Shown here piece by piece: positions 1 through 6,906 of a stretch of DNA of 21,316 nucleotides. The DNA lies in the NCBI GenBank assembly GCA_948665105.1, contig CAPNGW010000013.1, forward strand, positions 1 through 21,316. Direction: 5' to 3'. The DNA is from an uncultured Lachnospiraceae bacterium (lineage in GTDB: Bacteria > Bacillota > Clostridia > Lachnospirales > Lachnospiraceae). A program made the position numbers and the translations under genes. The notes below the pieces were generated by a model. The model was not told the DNA's origin, made no database searches, and was given only the letters and a program-made list of their open reading frames with translations. Numbering within the stretch: the stretch's first letter is position 1; each line of letters opens with the position of its first letter.

Positions 1-765
1 CCCCCGGTGGCGCCCTTTGCAGTGGGCGACGATGAGACCCTCTTCATACCCGAGACGGGCGAGCTTATCTTCGGGAAAAATGTTTCCGAGGGCTTGAAGC
101 GGGACAAGGTGGAATTTTCCGCTACTTACACCAAAACGGGATTTTCCGAAGGAGAGCTTAGGCCGGAGCATTATTTTGACTGTACCAAGACCACTGCCAT
201 TGGGAGTGTGGAATACGTCAAGGAAAATCAGGAAATTGCATACACGGTGGCCTTCAACCAGACCATTGTGGTGAACACCCAGGCCTCCGATGTGTTCGAC
301 GCCTCCATCGGCCGGGACATTGATGAGCTGACGGATATCGTCAAAGCCGCCATTGCAGCCCACGAAAAGGTGGATAAGATTGAAGGCATGATGAAGCAGG
401 AGCAGTATGCCGACCCTGAAGCCCAGAAAATGCTGGGCCAGTGGCTGGAAGCGGCCAAAAAGGAAGCGGCCTATATGGATGACAATATGCAGAAGCAGTA
501 CAGCAGGGCCATCGGAACCTTCCAGGGCTACCTGGGTGAAATTAATCTGGCTGTAACCGATGTGGGAAGCAAGGGAGACCGGCTGAAGCTGACCAAGACC
601 CGGGTATCCAATCAGCAGATGTCCTTTGAACGGCTGAAATCCAATAACGAGGACCGGGAGCTGTCCAACATTATCGTTGACTATACGTCGGCCTACACTG
701 CGTATCAGGCATCCCTGCTGGCATCCTCCAAGGTAAACCAGCAGACCCTGTTGAATTATCTGTAG
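1..765 (+). CDS. flgL: Flagellar hook-filament junction protein FlgL (3' part, 5' end outside window)
   Basis: The reading frame is open from the first base, so the gene starts upstream. A GTG at 7 is only an internal codon. The last ~255 residues are visible. The C-terminus (about 55 residues, ending TSAYTAYQASLLASSKVNQQ followed by TLLNYL) is the D0 helix typical of FlgL, the hook-associated protein 3 that joins hook to flagellin filament and is exported by the flagellar type III system. A helical stretch precedes it (AHEKVDKIEGMMKQEQYADP and onward). It sits 18 bases upstream of fliW in the usual Gram-positive order, in which flgK and flgM/flgN would be expected just before the window. Family and position are secure. 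The missing N-terminus cannot be judged. Confidence 0.92.
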   Translation, partial: PPVAPFAVGDDETLFIPETGELIFGKNVSEGLKRDKVEFSATYTKTGFSEGELRPEHYFDCTKTTAIGSVEYVKENQEIAYTVAFNQTIVVNTQASDVFDASIGRDIDELTDIVKAAIAAHEKVDKIEGMMKQEQYADPEAQKMLGQWLEAAKKEAAYMDDNMQKQYSRAIGTFQGYLGEINLAVTDVGSKGDRLKLTKTRVSNQQMSFERLKSNNEDRELSNIIVDYTSAYTAYQASLLASSKVNQQTLLNYL

Positions 766-783
766 AAGGAAGGGCAGGTTCAT

Positions 784-1239
784 ATGAAAGTAAACACAAG
801 AATTTTTGGCGAAATTGAGATTCAGGAGGAGAAAATTATTCATTTTACCGACGGAATCATCGGCTTTCCAGACTGCAAGGACTTTACGTTGATTTTTGAC
901 GAGAAGAAGGGAAACAGGGGCGGCATAAGCTGGCTTCAGAGCATTGATGAGCCGGTGTTTGCCCTGCCGGTGATAGACCCCCTTCTGATAAAGGAAAATT
1001 ACAATCCCGTGGTGGAGGATGAGCTTTTAACCTCTCTTGGGAATCTGACCCAGGAGAATACCTTTATTCTGGTGACAGTGACGGTGCCCAGGGATTTGAA
1101 GGAGATGAGTGTGAATTTGAAGGCGCCTATTGTCATCAATGTGGACAATCACAAGGCCTGCCAGATTATCATTGACGATGATTTGCCTGTCAAATATAAA
1201 ATCTATGAGCTCCTGATGGCCCGGAAAGCAGGTGAATAG
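784..1239 (+). CDS. fliW: Flagellar assembly factor FliW (CsrA antagonist)
   Basis: This 151-residue protein has normal FliW length. The N-terminus carries the family pattern FGEIEIQEEKIIHFTDGIIG followed by FPDCKDFTLI, then WLQSIDEPVFALPVIDP. In the known family FliW binds either newly made flagellin or CsrA. When flagellin is scarce in the cytoplasm, FliW holds CsrA off the flagellin mRNA. The ATG at 784 follows AGAAGGAAGGGCAGG, a purine-rich ribosome binding site. The gene ends one base before the csrA ATG, so the two partners are almost certainly co-translated. The hairpin-type CsrA sites in front of flaG and both flagellins in this window fit the role. Confidence 0.95.
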   Translation: MKVNTRIFGEIEIQEEKIIHFTDGIIGFPDCKDFTLIFDEKKGNRGGISWLQSIDEPVFALPVIDPLLIKENYNPVVEDELLTSLGNLTQENTFILVTVTVPRDLKEMSVNLKAPIVINVDNHKACQIIIDDDLPVKYKIYELLMARKAGE

Positions 1240-1240
1240 T

Positions 1241-1456
1241 ATGCTGGCATTGACAAGAAGAAAAGGGGAATCTCTGGTGGTGGACAACCATATTGAGGTT
1301 ACCGTGCTGGAAATCCGGGGAGACCAGGTGAAGATTGGAATCAGCGCCCCAAAGGATGTGCCTATTTACCGCAAGGAAGTCTACCTGCAGATTCGGGAGG
1401 AGAATCAGGCGGCTCTTAAGTCCGCAGGCCCGGAGGACTTGAAGGATATTTTCTGA
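1241..1456 (+). CDS. csrA: Carbon storage regulator CsrA, RNA-binding translational repressor
   Basis: The start is taken at ATG 1241 (MLALTRRKGES), the invariant N-terminus of CsrA. An in-frame GTG at 1232 lies inside fliW and is not needed. The 71-residue protein keeps the RNA-contacting elements of the family: the LALTRRKGE strand at residues 2-10 and R44 in PIYRKEVY. It also carries the longer C-terminal tail found in Gram-positive CsrA (residues ~50-71), the part contacted by FliW in Bacillus. It acts as a dimer that binds ANGGA loops over ribosome binding sites. Likely targets visible here are the hairpins at 1559-1574, 8651-8688 and 9861-9898. The ribosome binding site GGAAAGCAGG lies in the 3' end of fliW. 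Confidence 0.95.
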   Translation: MLALTRRKGESLVVDNHIEVTVLEIRGDQVKIGISAPKDVPIYRKEVYLQIREENQAALKSAGPEDLKDIF

Positions 1457-1520
1457 GATTTTGGCTGAGAGCTTTTTGCAAAAGAATCAGGAGGGCTGCT
1501 CTTCATTTTCACCAGGGGGC

Positions 1521-1531
1521 TACCGATATAT
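1521..1531 (+). promoter_or_regulatory. Candidate sigma-28 (SigD/FliA) -10 element for flaG-fliD-fliS
   Basis: The 11-mer TACCGATATAT is identical to that of the flagellin promoter at 8526-8536 and close to the sigma-28 -10 consensus GCCGATAA. No convincing TAAA is present at the expected distance; the best match is TCAT at 1503-1506. A start near 1538 would give a leader of ~40 bases for flaG. The rest of the 122-base gap after csrA shows only a weak inverted repeat (GAGAGC near 1468 with GCTCTT near 1497), too poor to call a terminator. Confidence 0.55.
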
Positions 1532-1558
1532 GTAATAGCAAAAAATAAAATGAACCAG

Positions 1559-1574
1559 ATCACATGGAGGTGAT
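1559..1574 (+). promoter_or_regulatory. CsrA-type hairpin enclosing the flaG ribosome binding site
   Basis: ATCAC (1559-1563) pairs perfectly with GTGAT (1570-1574) around the hexaloop ATGGAG. The loop fits the CsrA ANGGA motif in its preferred setting, a GGA in a six-base loop. The same bases form the Shine-Dalgarno GGAGGTGAT (1567-1575), so bound CsrA would block flaG translation. The loop geometry matches the two flagellin leader hairpins in this window. CsrA binding itself is inferred. Confidence 0.6.
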
Positions 1575-1578
1575 GAAA

Positions 1579-1986
1579 GTGACAGTCGGAACTGTAACAG
1601 GAAAAGTACCAGTTTATCAGGGAAGTGGGCTGGAGACAGGCACCAATAACAGCGGTGTGGAGAGCGTTAACGACAGCACTAAAATCGTAAGTGAGAAGAA
1701 AGAACCGGTGTCTGTAGAGAACACAAGCCCGCAGAAGGGTGAGAACCCATCCAGGGAGATGCCGGAGACCAATGAAGCCATGAAGCGGGCGGTGGAGCAG
1801 ATTAACAAAATGTCCAGAAATTCGGAAGCCGTGTTTGGCATCCACGATGGGACCAACCGGGTGACCATTAAGATTGTGAATAAGGAGACAAAGGAAATCA
1901 TCAAAGAGTTCCCGCCGGAGAAGACCCTTGATATGATTGCCAAGGTGTGGGATTTGGCAGGCTTGATGGTGGACGAGAAGGGTTAG
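1579..1986 (+). CDS. flaG: Flagellar protein FlaG
   Basis: The C-terminal half (FGIHDGTNRVTIKIVNKETK, then EIIKEFPPEKTLDMIAKVWD followed by LAGLMVDEKG) is the conserved FlaG domain. The N-terminal ~60 residues are a low-complexity Ser/Thr/Glu-rich linker. The protein is cytoplasmic or exported and in known cases influences filament length and anchoring; it is normally encoded beside fliD. Start choice: ATGs at 1564 and 1573 overlap the Shine-Dalgarno GGAGGTGAT, whereas GTG 1579 lies 7 bases after GGAGG, so GTG 1579 (135 residues) is preferred. An ATG 1564 start would add five residues. The stop overlaps the fliD ribosome binding site. Confidence 0.88.
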   Translation: MTVGTVTGKVPVYQGSGLETGTNNSGVESVNDSTKIVSEKKEPVSVENTSPQKGENPSREMPETNEAMKRAVEQINKMSRNSEAVFGIHDGTNRVTIKIVNKETKEIIKEFPPEKTLDMIAKVWDLAGLMVDEKG

Positions 1987-1998
1987 GAGGATAAAGAT

Positions 1999-3528
1999 AT
2001 GCCTATTAGAATTACAGGACTGAATTCCGGTCTGGATACCGATTCCATTGTACAGGAGCTGGTATCCGCGCATCGTTTGAAACAGGAGAAGTACCAGAAG
2101 GAGCAGACGAAGCTTTCCTGGAAACAGGATACCTGGAAGGAATTGAACACAAAGATATACGGGTTCTACAGCAAGACCCTGTCCAATATGCGTTGGGAAG
2201 GAAACTTTGTCAGCAAGAAGCGTACCATTGTTTCTGACTCCACCAAGGCTTCTGTGACGGCAGACGGTACCGTGGTGAACGGCACTCAGACCTTGAAGAT
2301 TAACAAGCTGGCAACAGCGGGATACATTACCGGAACAGAGCTTAAGAGCAATAACGGTACCAAGCTCACCAGCTCCAGCCTGCTTGCTTCCCTTGGGGTG
2401 CAGAACGGCACCTTGAAGCTGGAGGTGGGCAATGAGGTTAAGAACGTCCAGGTAAGAAGCGATATGAAGGTATCGGAGTTTTTGGACGAGCTGCGGAAGC
2501 AGGGAATCACCGCCAACTTTGATGAAGGAAATCAGCGCTTCTTCTTAAACTCCTCCCAAAGCGGTAAGGGCAATGACATCCGCTTTGTGGCAGATAATCC
2601 AAACAGTCTGGATATCCTGGGCAAGATGGGCCTGGCTACGGAGCAGAATTACAATGAAGCCGGCGTTGCAAAGCCTGCGGATAAGGCGCTCGCCATCAAG
2701 AAGGATGCCGAAAATGCACAGATTGAGTTGAACGGCACTGTTTTTGAGAGCGACAGCAACAAATTTGTCATCAATGGTTTGACCATTCAGGCCACCGGTG
2801 TCAGTGATTTGATGACCATCTCCACGGAAACGGATGTGGATGGCATCTACGACATGATAAAGAACTTTATCACAGAATACAGCACCCTGATGAATTCTAT
2901 GGAATCTGCCTACAATGCAGACAGCGCCAAGGGCTATGAGCCCCTTACTGACAAAGAGAAGAGCGAGCTGTCCGACGAAGAGGTGGAGAAGTGGGAGAAG
3001 AAGATTAAGGACTCCCTGCTTCGCCGGGACGACACCTTAAGGTCCGTAATGAGCGCTATGTCCATGGCCATGGGCAAGAGTTATGAGATTGATGGTGAGA
3101 GATACAGCCTGTCCTCCTTTGGAATCAAGACTGCAGGCTATTTTTCCAAAGCGGAGAACGAGTCTTATGCCTACCATATCGATGGAGACAAGGATGACGC
3201 ATCCACCGAGGGCAATGCCGATAAGTTGCGGAAGGCCATCACAGAGAATCCGGAAGCGGTAACCAAGTTCTTCACCCAGTTGGCCAAGGATGTGTACGGC
3301 GCTCTGGATGAGAAGATGAAGGGTACGGAATTGAGCAGCTCCTATACCGTGTATAACGATGTTCAGATGCAGAAGGAATACGATGAATACACGAAGACCA
3401 TTAAGAAATGGGAGGATAAGCTGAAGGATTTGGAGGATTATTACTATAACAAATTTGCCGCTATGGAGACCGCACTGTCCAAGCTGCAATCCCAGACAAA
3501 CTCTTTGACAGCGCTGCTGGGTGGTTGA
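1999..3528 (+). CDS. fliD: Flagellar filament cap protein FliD (hook-associated protein 2)
   Basis: This 509-residue protein is of normal length for FliD. The N-terminal signature ITGLNSGLDTDSIVQELVSA (residues 4-23) and the following Trp-containing coiled segment (KLSWKQDTWKELNTKIYGFY) are diagnostic, and the C-terminus is a coiled coil ending near SQTNSLTALLGG. FliD caps the filament tip outside the cell and inserts flagellin subunits. The ATG at 1999 has AGGAGG at 1985-1990, eight bases away and overlapping the flaG stop. fliS follows after 15 bases, so flaG-fliD-fliS form one transcript. The middle, exposed part (about residues 200-330) is the variable region of the family. Confidence 0.96.
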   Translation: MPIRITGLNSGLDTDSIVQELVSAHRLKQEKYQKEQTKLSWKQDTWKELNTKIYGFYSKTLSNMRWEGNFVSKKRTIVSDSTKASVTADGTVVNGTQTLKINKLATAGYITGTELKSNNGTKLTSSSLLASLGVQNGTLKLEVGNEVKNVQVRSDMKVSEFLDELRKQGITANFDEGNQRFFLNSSQSGKGNDIRFVADNPNSLDILGKMGLATEQNYNEAGVAKPADKALAIKKDAENAQIELNGTVFESDSNKFVINGLTIQATGVSDLMTISTETDVDGIYDMIKNFITEYSTLMNSMESAYNADSAKGYEPLTDKEKSELSDEEVEKWEKKIKDSLLRRDDTLRSVMSAMSMAMGKSYEIDGERYSLSSFGIKTAGYFSKAENESYAYHIDGDKDDASTEGNADKLRKAITENPEAVTKFFTQLAKDVYGALDEKMKGTELSSSYTVYNDVQMQKEYDEYTKTIKKWEDKLKDLEDYYYNKFAAMETALSKLQSQTNSLTALLGG

Positions 3529-3543
3529 TTAGGAGGATAAAAG

Positions 3544-3930
3544 ATGACATCAAACAGAGGATACGAGTCCTATGCCAGGAACCGGATTCTGACAGCATCA
3601 CCGTCAGAACTGACACTGATGCTGTATGAAGGAGCGATTAAGTTCTGCAATATAGCCATTGCAGGAATAGAGGAGAATGATGTGGAGAAAGCCCATCTCA
3701 ACATTAAGAAGGTGGAGAACATCATCTTTGAGTTCCGGGCATCTTTGGATACTAAATATGAAGTGGCCAAGGACTTTGAGAATGTATACACGTATCTGAC
3801 GGAGCGTTTGGTGGAAGCGAATGTTAAGAAGGATGCGGTGATTTTGGGCGAAGTTTTAAAGCACCTCAGGACCATGCGGGATACATGGAAAGAGGTTATG
3901 CAGCTGAATAAACTGGCAAAGGCAAATTGA
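3544..3930 (+). CDS. fliS: Flagellin export chaperone FliS
   Basis: This 128-residue helical protein has the FliS N-terminus YESYARNRILTASPSELTLM followed by LYEGAIKFCN, where the S-P-x-E-L-x-x-M-L-Y motif is characteristic. FliS wraps the C-terminal helix of flagellin in the cytoplasm, stops early polymerisation and delivers flagellin to the export gate. In Bacillus it also helps FliW engage flagellin. The ribosome binding site AGGAGG (3531-3536) lies seven bases before ATG 3544. The stop is followed after one base by the ATG of the next chaperone-like gene. Confidence 0.95.
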   Translation: MTSNRGYESYARNRILTASPSELTLMLYEGAIKFCNIAIAGIEENDVEKAHLNIKKVENIIFEFRASLDTKYEVAKDFENVYTYLTERLVEANVKKDAVILGEVLKHLRTMRDTWKEVMQLNKLAKAN

Positions 3931-3931
3931 T

Positions 3932-4408
3932 ATGGAGCAGAATTATATTATCATTTTGGCGGAAAGCCTGGAAAAGAAGATTCAGGTACTGGAGGAGATT
4001 TCTGCGGAGAATTTAAGCCAGAGGGAGCTCCTTAAGTCAGAGGAATTTGATGCAGAGGCCTTTGAGGCATCCATTGACCGGAAGTCAGAGCTGATTGAGA
4101 AGATAGGCTTTCTGGACGAGGGCTTTGAGACCATGTATGAACGGGTGCGTGAAGCTCTCAATAAGGATAAGCAATCCTACCAGGAAGAAATTGCCACTCT
4201 GAAGAAGCTCATCAGTACGGTTACGGAGAAGTCCGTGATCGTCCAGAAGCAGGAGATGGAGAACCGGACCCTGGCGGAAGCACAGTTTAGCAGGGAGAAG
4301 AAAAAGGTACAGCAGATTAAGAATTCCAGACAAGTGACAAGCCAATATTATAAGAATATGGCGAAGCTGAATTATGTGGAACCGCAATTCATGGATAAGA
4401 AGAAATAG
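3932..4408 (+). CDS. FliT/FlgN-like flagellar chaperone
   Basis: This 158-residue, highly charged protein is predicted to be almost entirely helical. It begins MEQNYIIILAESLEKKIQVL and ends with YYKNMAKLNYVEPQFMDKKK. The F-x-D-K-K tail and long coiled coil resemble clostridial FlgN/FliT family chaperones that hold FlgK, FlgL or FliD before export. Its place directly after fliS is where fliT lies in many bacteria. The ATG at 3932 is one base after the fliS stop with only AAAGGC as a possible ribosome binding site, so translation is probably coupled to fliS. The sequence is too divergent to decide between FliT and FlgN, so no symbol is given. A strong terminator follows. Confidence 0.7.
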   Translation: MEQNYIIILAESLEKKIQVLEEISAENLSQRELLKSEEFDAEAFEASIDRKSELIEKIGFLDEGFETMYERVREALNKDKQSYQEEIATLKKLISTVTEKSVIVQKQEMENRTLAEAQFSREKKKVQQIKNSRQVTSQYYKNMAKLNYVEPQFMDKKK

Positions 4409-4410
4409 TG

Positions 4411-4446
4411 AATGCCGGAGGTCTGTAACAGACACTCCGGCATTTT
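4411..4446 (+). terminator. Rho-independent terminator after the flaG-fliD-fliS operon
   Basis: AATGCCGGAG (4411-4420) pairs with CTCCGGCATT (4435-4444). Inside it GTCTG pairs with CAGAC around a three-base loop, with a single bulged A, and a short T run follows. This is a stable 15-bp stem. An ATG at 4412 lies within it and is not a credible start for the next gene. Confidence 0.85.
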
Positions 4447-4456
4447 GTGGAGACCA

Positions 4457-5734
4457 ATGGATAATAGAATAAAAGGTAAGAAATTGCTGATTCTGGCGGG
4501 AGCAGAGGCTCACAGCAAAGTGGTGCAAGCCGCACAGGAATTGGGTGTATATACGATTGTCACAGACTATTTGCCGGTAAAGGATGCACCTGCAAAAAAG
4601 ATGGCAGACCAGGCATGGATGCTGGATATCAGGGATGTGGATGCTATTGTGGACAGATGCAGGAAGGAAAAAGTAGATGGCGTTCTTGCATTCTGTATAG
4701 ACCCGGCACAGATTCCATATCAAAAAGTTTGCCAGAAGCTGGGGGTACCTTGCTATGGAAATGAAGAGCAATTTGAGATATTGGTGAATAAACGTCGGTT
4801 TAAGGATTACTGTCTGGCACATGGCGTTGATGTGATACCAGAATACACAGAAGAGGATGTTAAAAACGGAAGGGTGATTTATCCGGTTTTGGTGAAGCCT
4901 TCTGACAGCCGCGGCTCCAGAGGGCAGACTGTGTGCTATTGCAGAGAAGAGATTTATAAAGCGATAGACTATGCCCGAAGTGAGTCCAGTGACGGTCAGG
5001 TATTGATTGAAAGATATATGCTTGATAAGCAGGACATTTCATTTGCTTATATTGTGATGGATTCCAATCCATATCTGGTGAAAATGGGAGACCGATACCT
5101 GGGCAAGGCGGAAGATAATTTGGAACGTCAGAATATTTGTACCTTTCTTCCCTCTGATTATGTTAAAATATACAAAGAGTGTGTCGAACCGAAAGTGATA
5201 AATATGATTACTTCCTTGGGAATAAAGTTTGGCGCGGTATATCTGCAAGGATTTATAGACGGTAATAAGGTTTATTTTTATGACCCTGGATTGAGATTCC
5301 CGGGCAGTGACTACGATATCGCACTTTTTCGAGCCACCGGATTCAGCACTATGAAATGCATGATTCAATATGCATTGAGCGGAGAAGTAACCGGAGAGGA
5401 AGAGATTCTCAAAGAAGTATATAATTTAAACGGTGAGGTCTGCATTATTTTGTCTGTGGCGGTAAAACCAGGTGTGATAGCTGTCTTTGACGGATTAGAG
5501 GAGCTTAAGAAGGATGCCAGAGTTTGTTCTGTTATGAAACGGTATGACGTGGGAGAAATGGTTCCGGATACCGGTGATTTAAGACAAAGGGCTGCGGAGC
5601 TGGTAGCGATACTGCCAAGCCGTGATGCTGCTATGGCATTCGTAGAATACGTGTATGAAAAGGTGACAATTAAAAACCACCAGGGCGAGGATATGATACT
5701 TTCTAAAATGGAAAGAAGTATGCTTCATAGATAA
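4457..5734 (+). CDS. ATP-grasp domain protein (left arm of the flagellin island)
   Basis: The start is set at ATG 4457 (MDNRIKGKKLLILAGAEAHS) with GGAG at 4449-4452. The 45 bases upstream that are open in frame belong to a terminator hairpin. The 425-residue protein has a Rossmann-like N-terminus (residues 7-100, KLLILAGAEAHSKVVQAAQ), an ATP-grasp central fold with a glycine-rich loop LVKPSDSRGSRGQ (about 144-156), and YDPGLRFPG near residue 275 where the family has its metal-binding E-x-N-x-R; here D and R are kept but Asn is replaced by Gly. ATP-grasp enzymes activate a carboxylate as acyl phosphate and join it to an amine or other nucleophile. The substrate is unknown. A role in decorating the flagellin glycan is inferred from position only. 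Carbamoyl-phosphate-synthase-like or biotin-carboxylase-like labels would also fit. Confidence 0.8.
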   Translation: MDNRIKGKKLLILAGAEAHSKVVQAAQELGVYTIVTDYLPVKDAPAKKMADQAWMLDIRDVDAIVDRCRKEKVDGVLAFCIDPAQIPYQKVCQKLGVPCYGNEEQFEILVNKRRFKDYCLAHGVDVIPEYTEEDVKNGRVIYPVLVKPSDSRGSRGQTVCYCREEIYKAIDYARSESSDGQVLIERYMLDKQDISFAYIVMDSNPYLVKMGDRYLGKAEDNLERQNICTFLPSDYVKIYKECVEPKVINMITSLGIKFGAVYLQGFIDGNKVYFYDPGLRFPGSDYDIALFRATGFSTMKCMIQYALSGEVTGEEEILKEVYNLNGEVCIILSVAVKPGVIAVFDGLEELKKDARVCSVMKRYDVGEMVPDTGDLRQRAAELVAILPSRDAAMAFVEYVYEKVTIKNHQGEDMILSKMERSMLHR

Positions 5735-5771
5735 AATAACATTTAGAGCTGAGATGGGCAGGAAAAGCGAT

Positions 5772-6863
5772 ATGTGTGAAAATACCAGAGAAAAGAAAGA
5801 TGTGCTACAGACCATATACCAGGAATTGAAGGAATCAGGAATTCCGCTTTTTATTTGGGGCGCAGGCTCTATGAGCGTAGAGGTAGAGAACTGTTTGAAA
5901 GAGCAGGGAATTCCGGTGGAGGGGTTTTTTATCAATGTGGGAAAAGAAAAGGCTCACATGATTCCCAGAGAACAAAACATTTATTTATTGGAAGAGGTGG
6001 CAGATAAATACGAAAGCATAAATGTAGTTATGGGTCATGGCCATTTTGAAAAGAGGAATTTGTTGAAGGCCTATCCGTTTATTAAAAAGGTATACATCAT
6101 TCCGAATCCATACCCTCAGTACAGGATTGAGGGAATAGAGGCGTATTGGACGGAGCATAAAGGTGAAATAGAGTCTGCTATGAATTATCTTGACGATGAT
6201 ATATCGCGGGAAGCATTAAAGGCTTACTTCAAGGTTAAGGAAACAAACGATATCCATTATATGCTGGAAAAGGATTTCTGCATAGGAGATATGTTTAATT
6301 TCGATAAACTGGAACTAACAGATACAGAAAATTATTTGGATGTAGGGGCATGGACGGGAGATACTATTTCTGGATTTTTACAAAAGGTATCTAATCGTTA
6401 TCAATCCATTGCAGCAATTGAGCCGGATCCGGATAGTGTCCGGATACTTGGGGAGAAAATAAAAGAGAAAGTAAATATCACACTATTCCCATGTGGAGTA
6501 GGAAAAGAAAACGGGGTTTTATATTTGAAAAACGGAAATTCACAGTCAGCATATGCATCGGAGGAAAGCGATAACCAGACAGACACTATAAAAATTGAAA
6601 TAAAGACATTGGATGAGCTGTTTGAAAATAAAAATGTCAGTTTAATTAAAATTGGTATTCCATTTTTGTTTTTGGATGTGCTCAAGGGATGCAAGGATGT
6701 AATTCGAAGGAATAAGCCGCGTTTTATAATAAATGTTGCAGCGGACAATGGCATGAAAGTGTTTGATACAATAAGGTGGATAGATAACTTAAATCCGGAT
6801 TATAAAATGGCTCTTCGCTTTGACTTTCCAATGCCCACCAGACTGCATTTATATGTTTACTGA
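5772..6863 (+). CDS. FkbM-family methyltransferase-like protein with a changed signature motif
   Basis: ATG 5772 is preferred because AGGA (5760-5763) lies eight bases upstream; an in-frame ATG at 5754 has no good ribosome binding site. The 363-residue protein has an N-terminal nucleotide-binding-like segment (LFIWGAGSMSVEVENCLKEQ) and a C-terminal SAM-type domain with NYLDVGAWTGDTI (about 188-200) and IAAIEPDPDSVRIL, as in FkbM methyltransferases that O-methylate sugars. The usual D-x-E-G-x-E motif in the later strand is replaced by G-I-P-F-L-F (residues 295-300), although the following LDVLKG...KPRFIINV is conserved. Catalysis may be altered or lost. The gene is strongly AT-rich (15 of 60 bases are G or C in 6601-6660), unlike the flagellar genes on either side, which hints at a separate origin. 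Confidence 0.78.
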   Translation: MCENTREKKDVLQTIYQELKESGIPLFIWGAGSMSVEVENCLKEQGIPVEGFFINVGKEKAHMIPREQNIYLLEEVADKYESINVVMGHGHFEKRNLLKAYPFIKKVYIIPNPYPQYRIEGIEAYWTEHKGEIESAMNYLDDDISREALKAYFKVKETNDIHYMLEKDFCIGDMFNFDKLELTDTENYLDVGAWTGDTISGFLQKVSNRYQSIAAIEPDPDSVRILGEKIKEKVNITLFPCGVGKENGVLYLKNGNSQSAYASEESDNQTDTIKIEIKTLDELFENKNVSLIKIGIPFLFLDVLKGCKDVIRRNKPRFIINVAADNGMKVFDTIRWIDNLNPDYKMALRFDFPMPTRLHLYVY

Positions 6864-6906
6864 TTTCTGGGGATATGAAAGATGAATATACGATGGGGGT
6901 AAGAAT

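Noticed and set aside
1457..1520. Terminator after csrA
   Set aside because: Only a weak 5-6 bp inverted repeat with a long loop and no clean T run.
4412..4456. Upstream ATG extending the left-arm ATP-grasp protein by 15 residues
   Set aside because: It lies inside the terminator hairpin of the previous operon and has no ribosome binding site; ATG 4457 begins directly before the conserved Rossmann strand.
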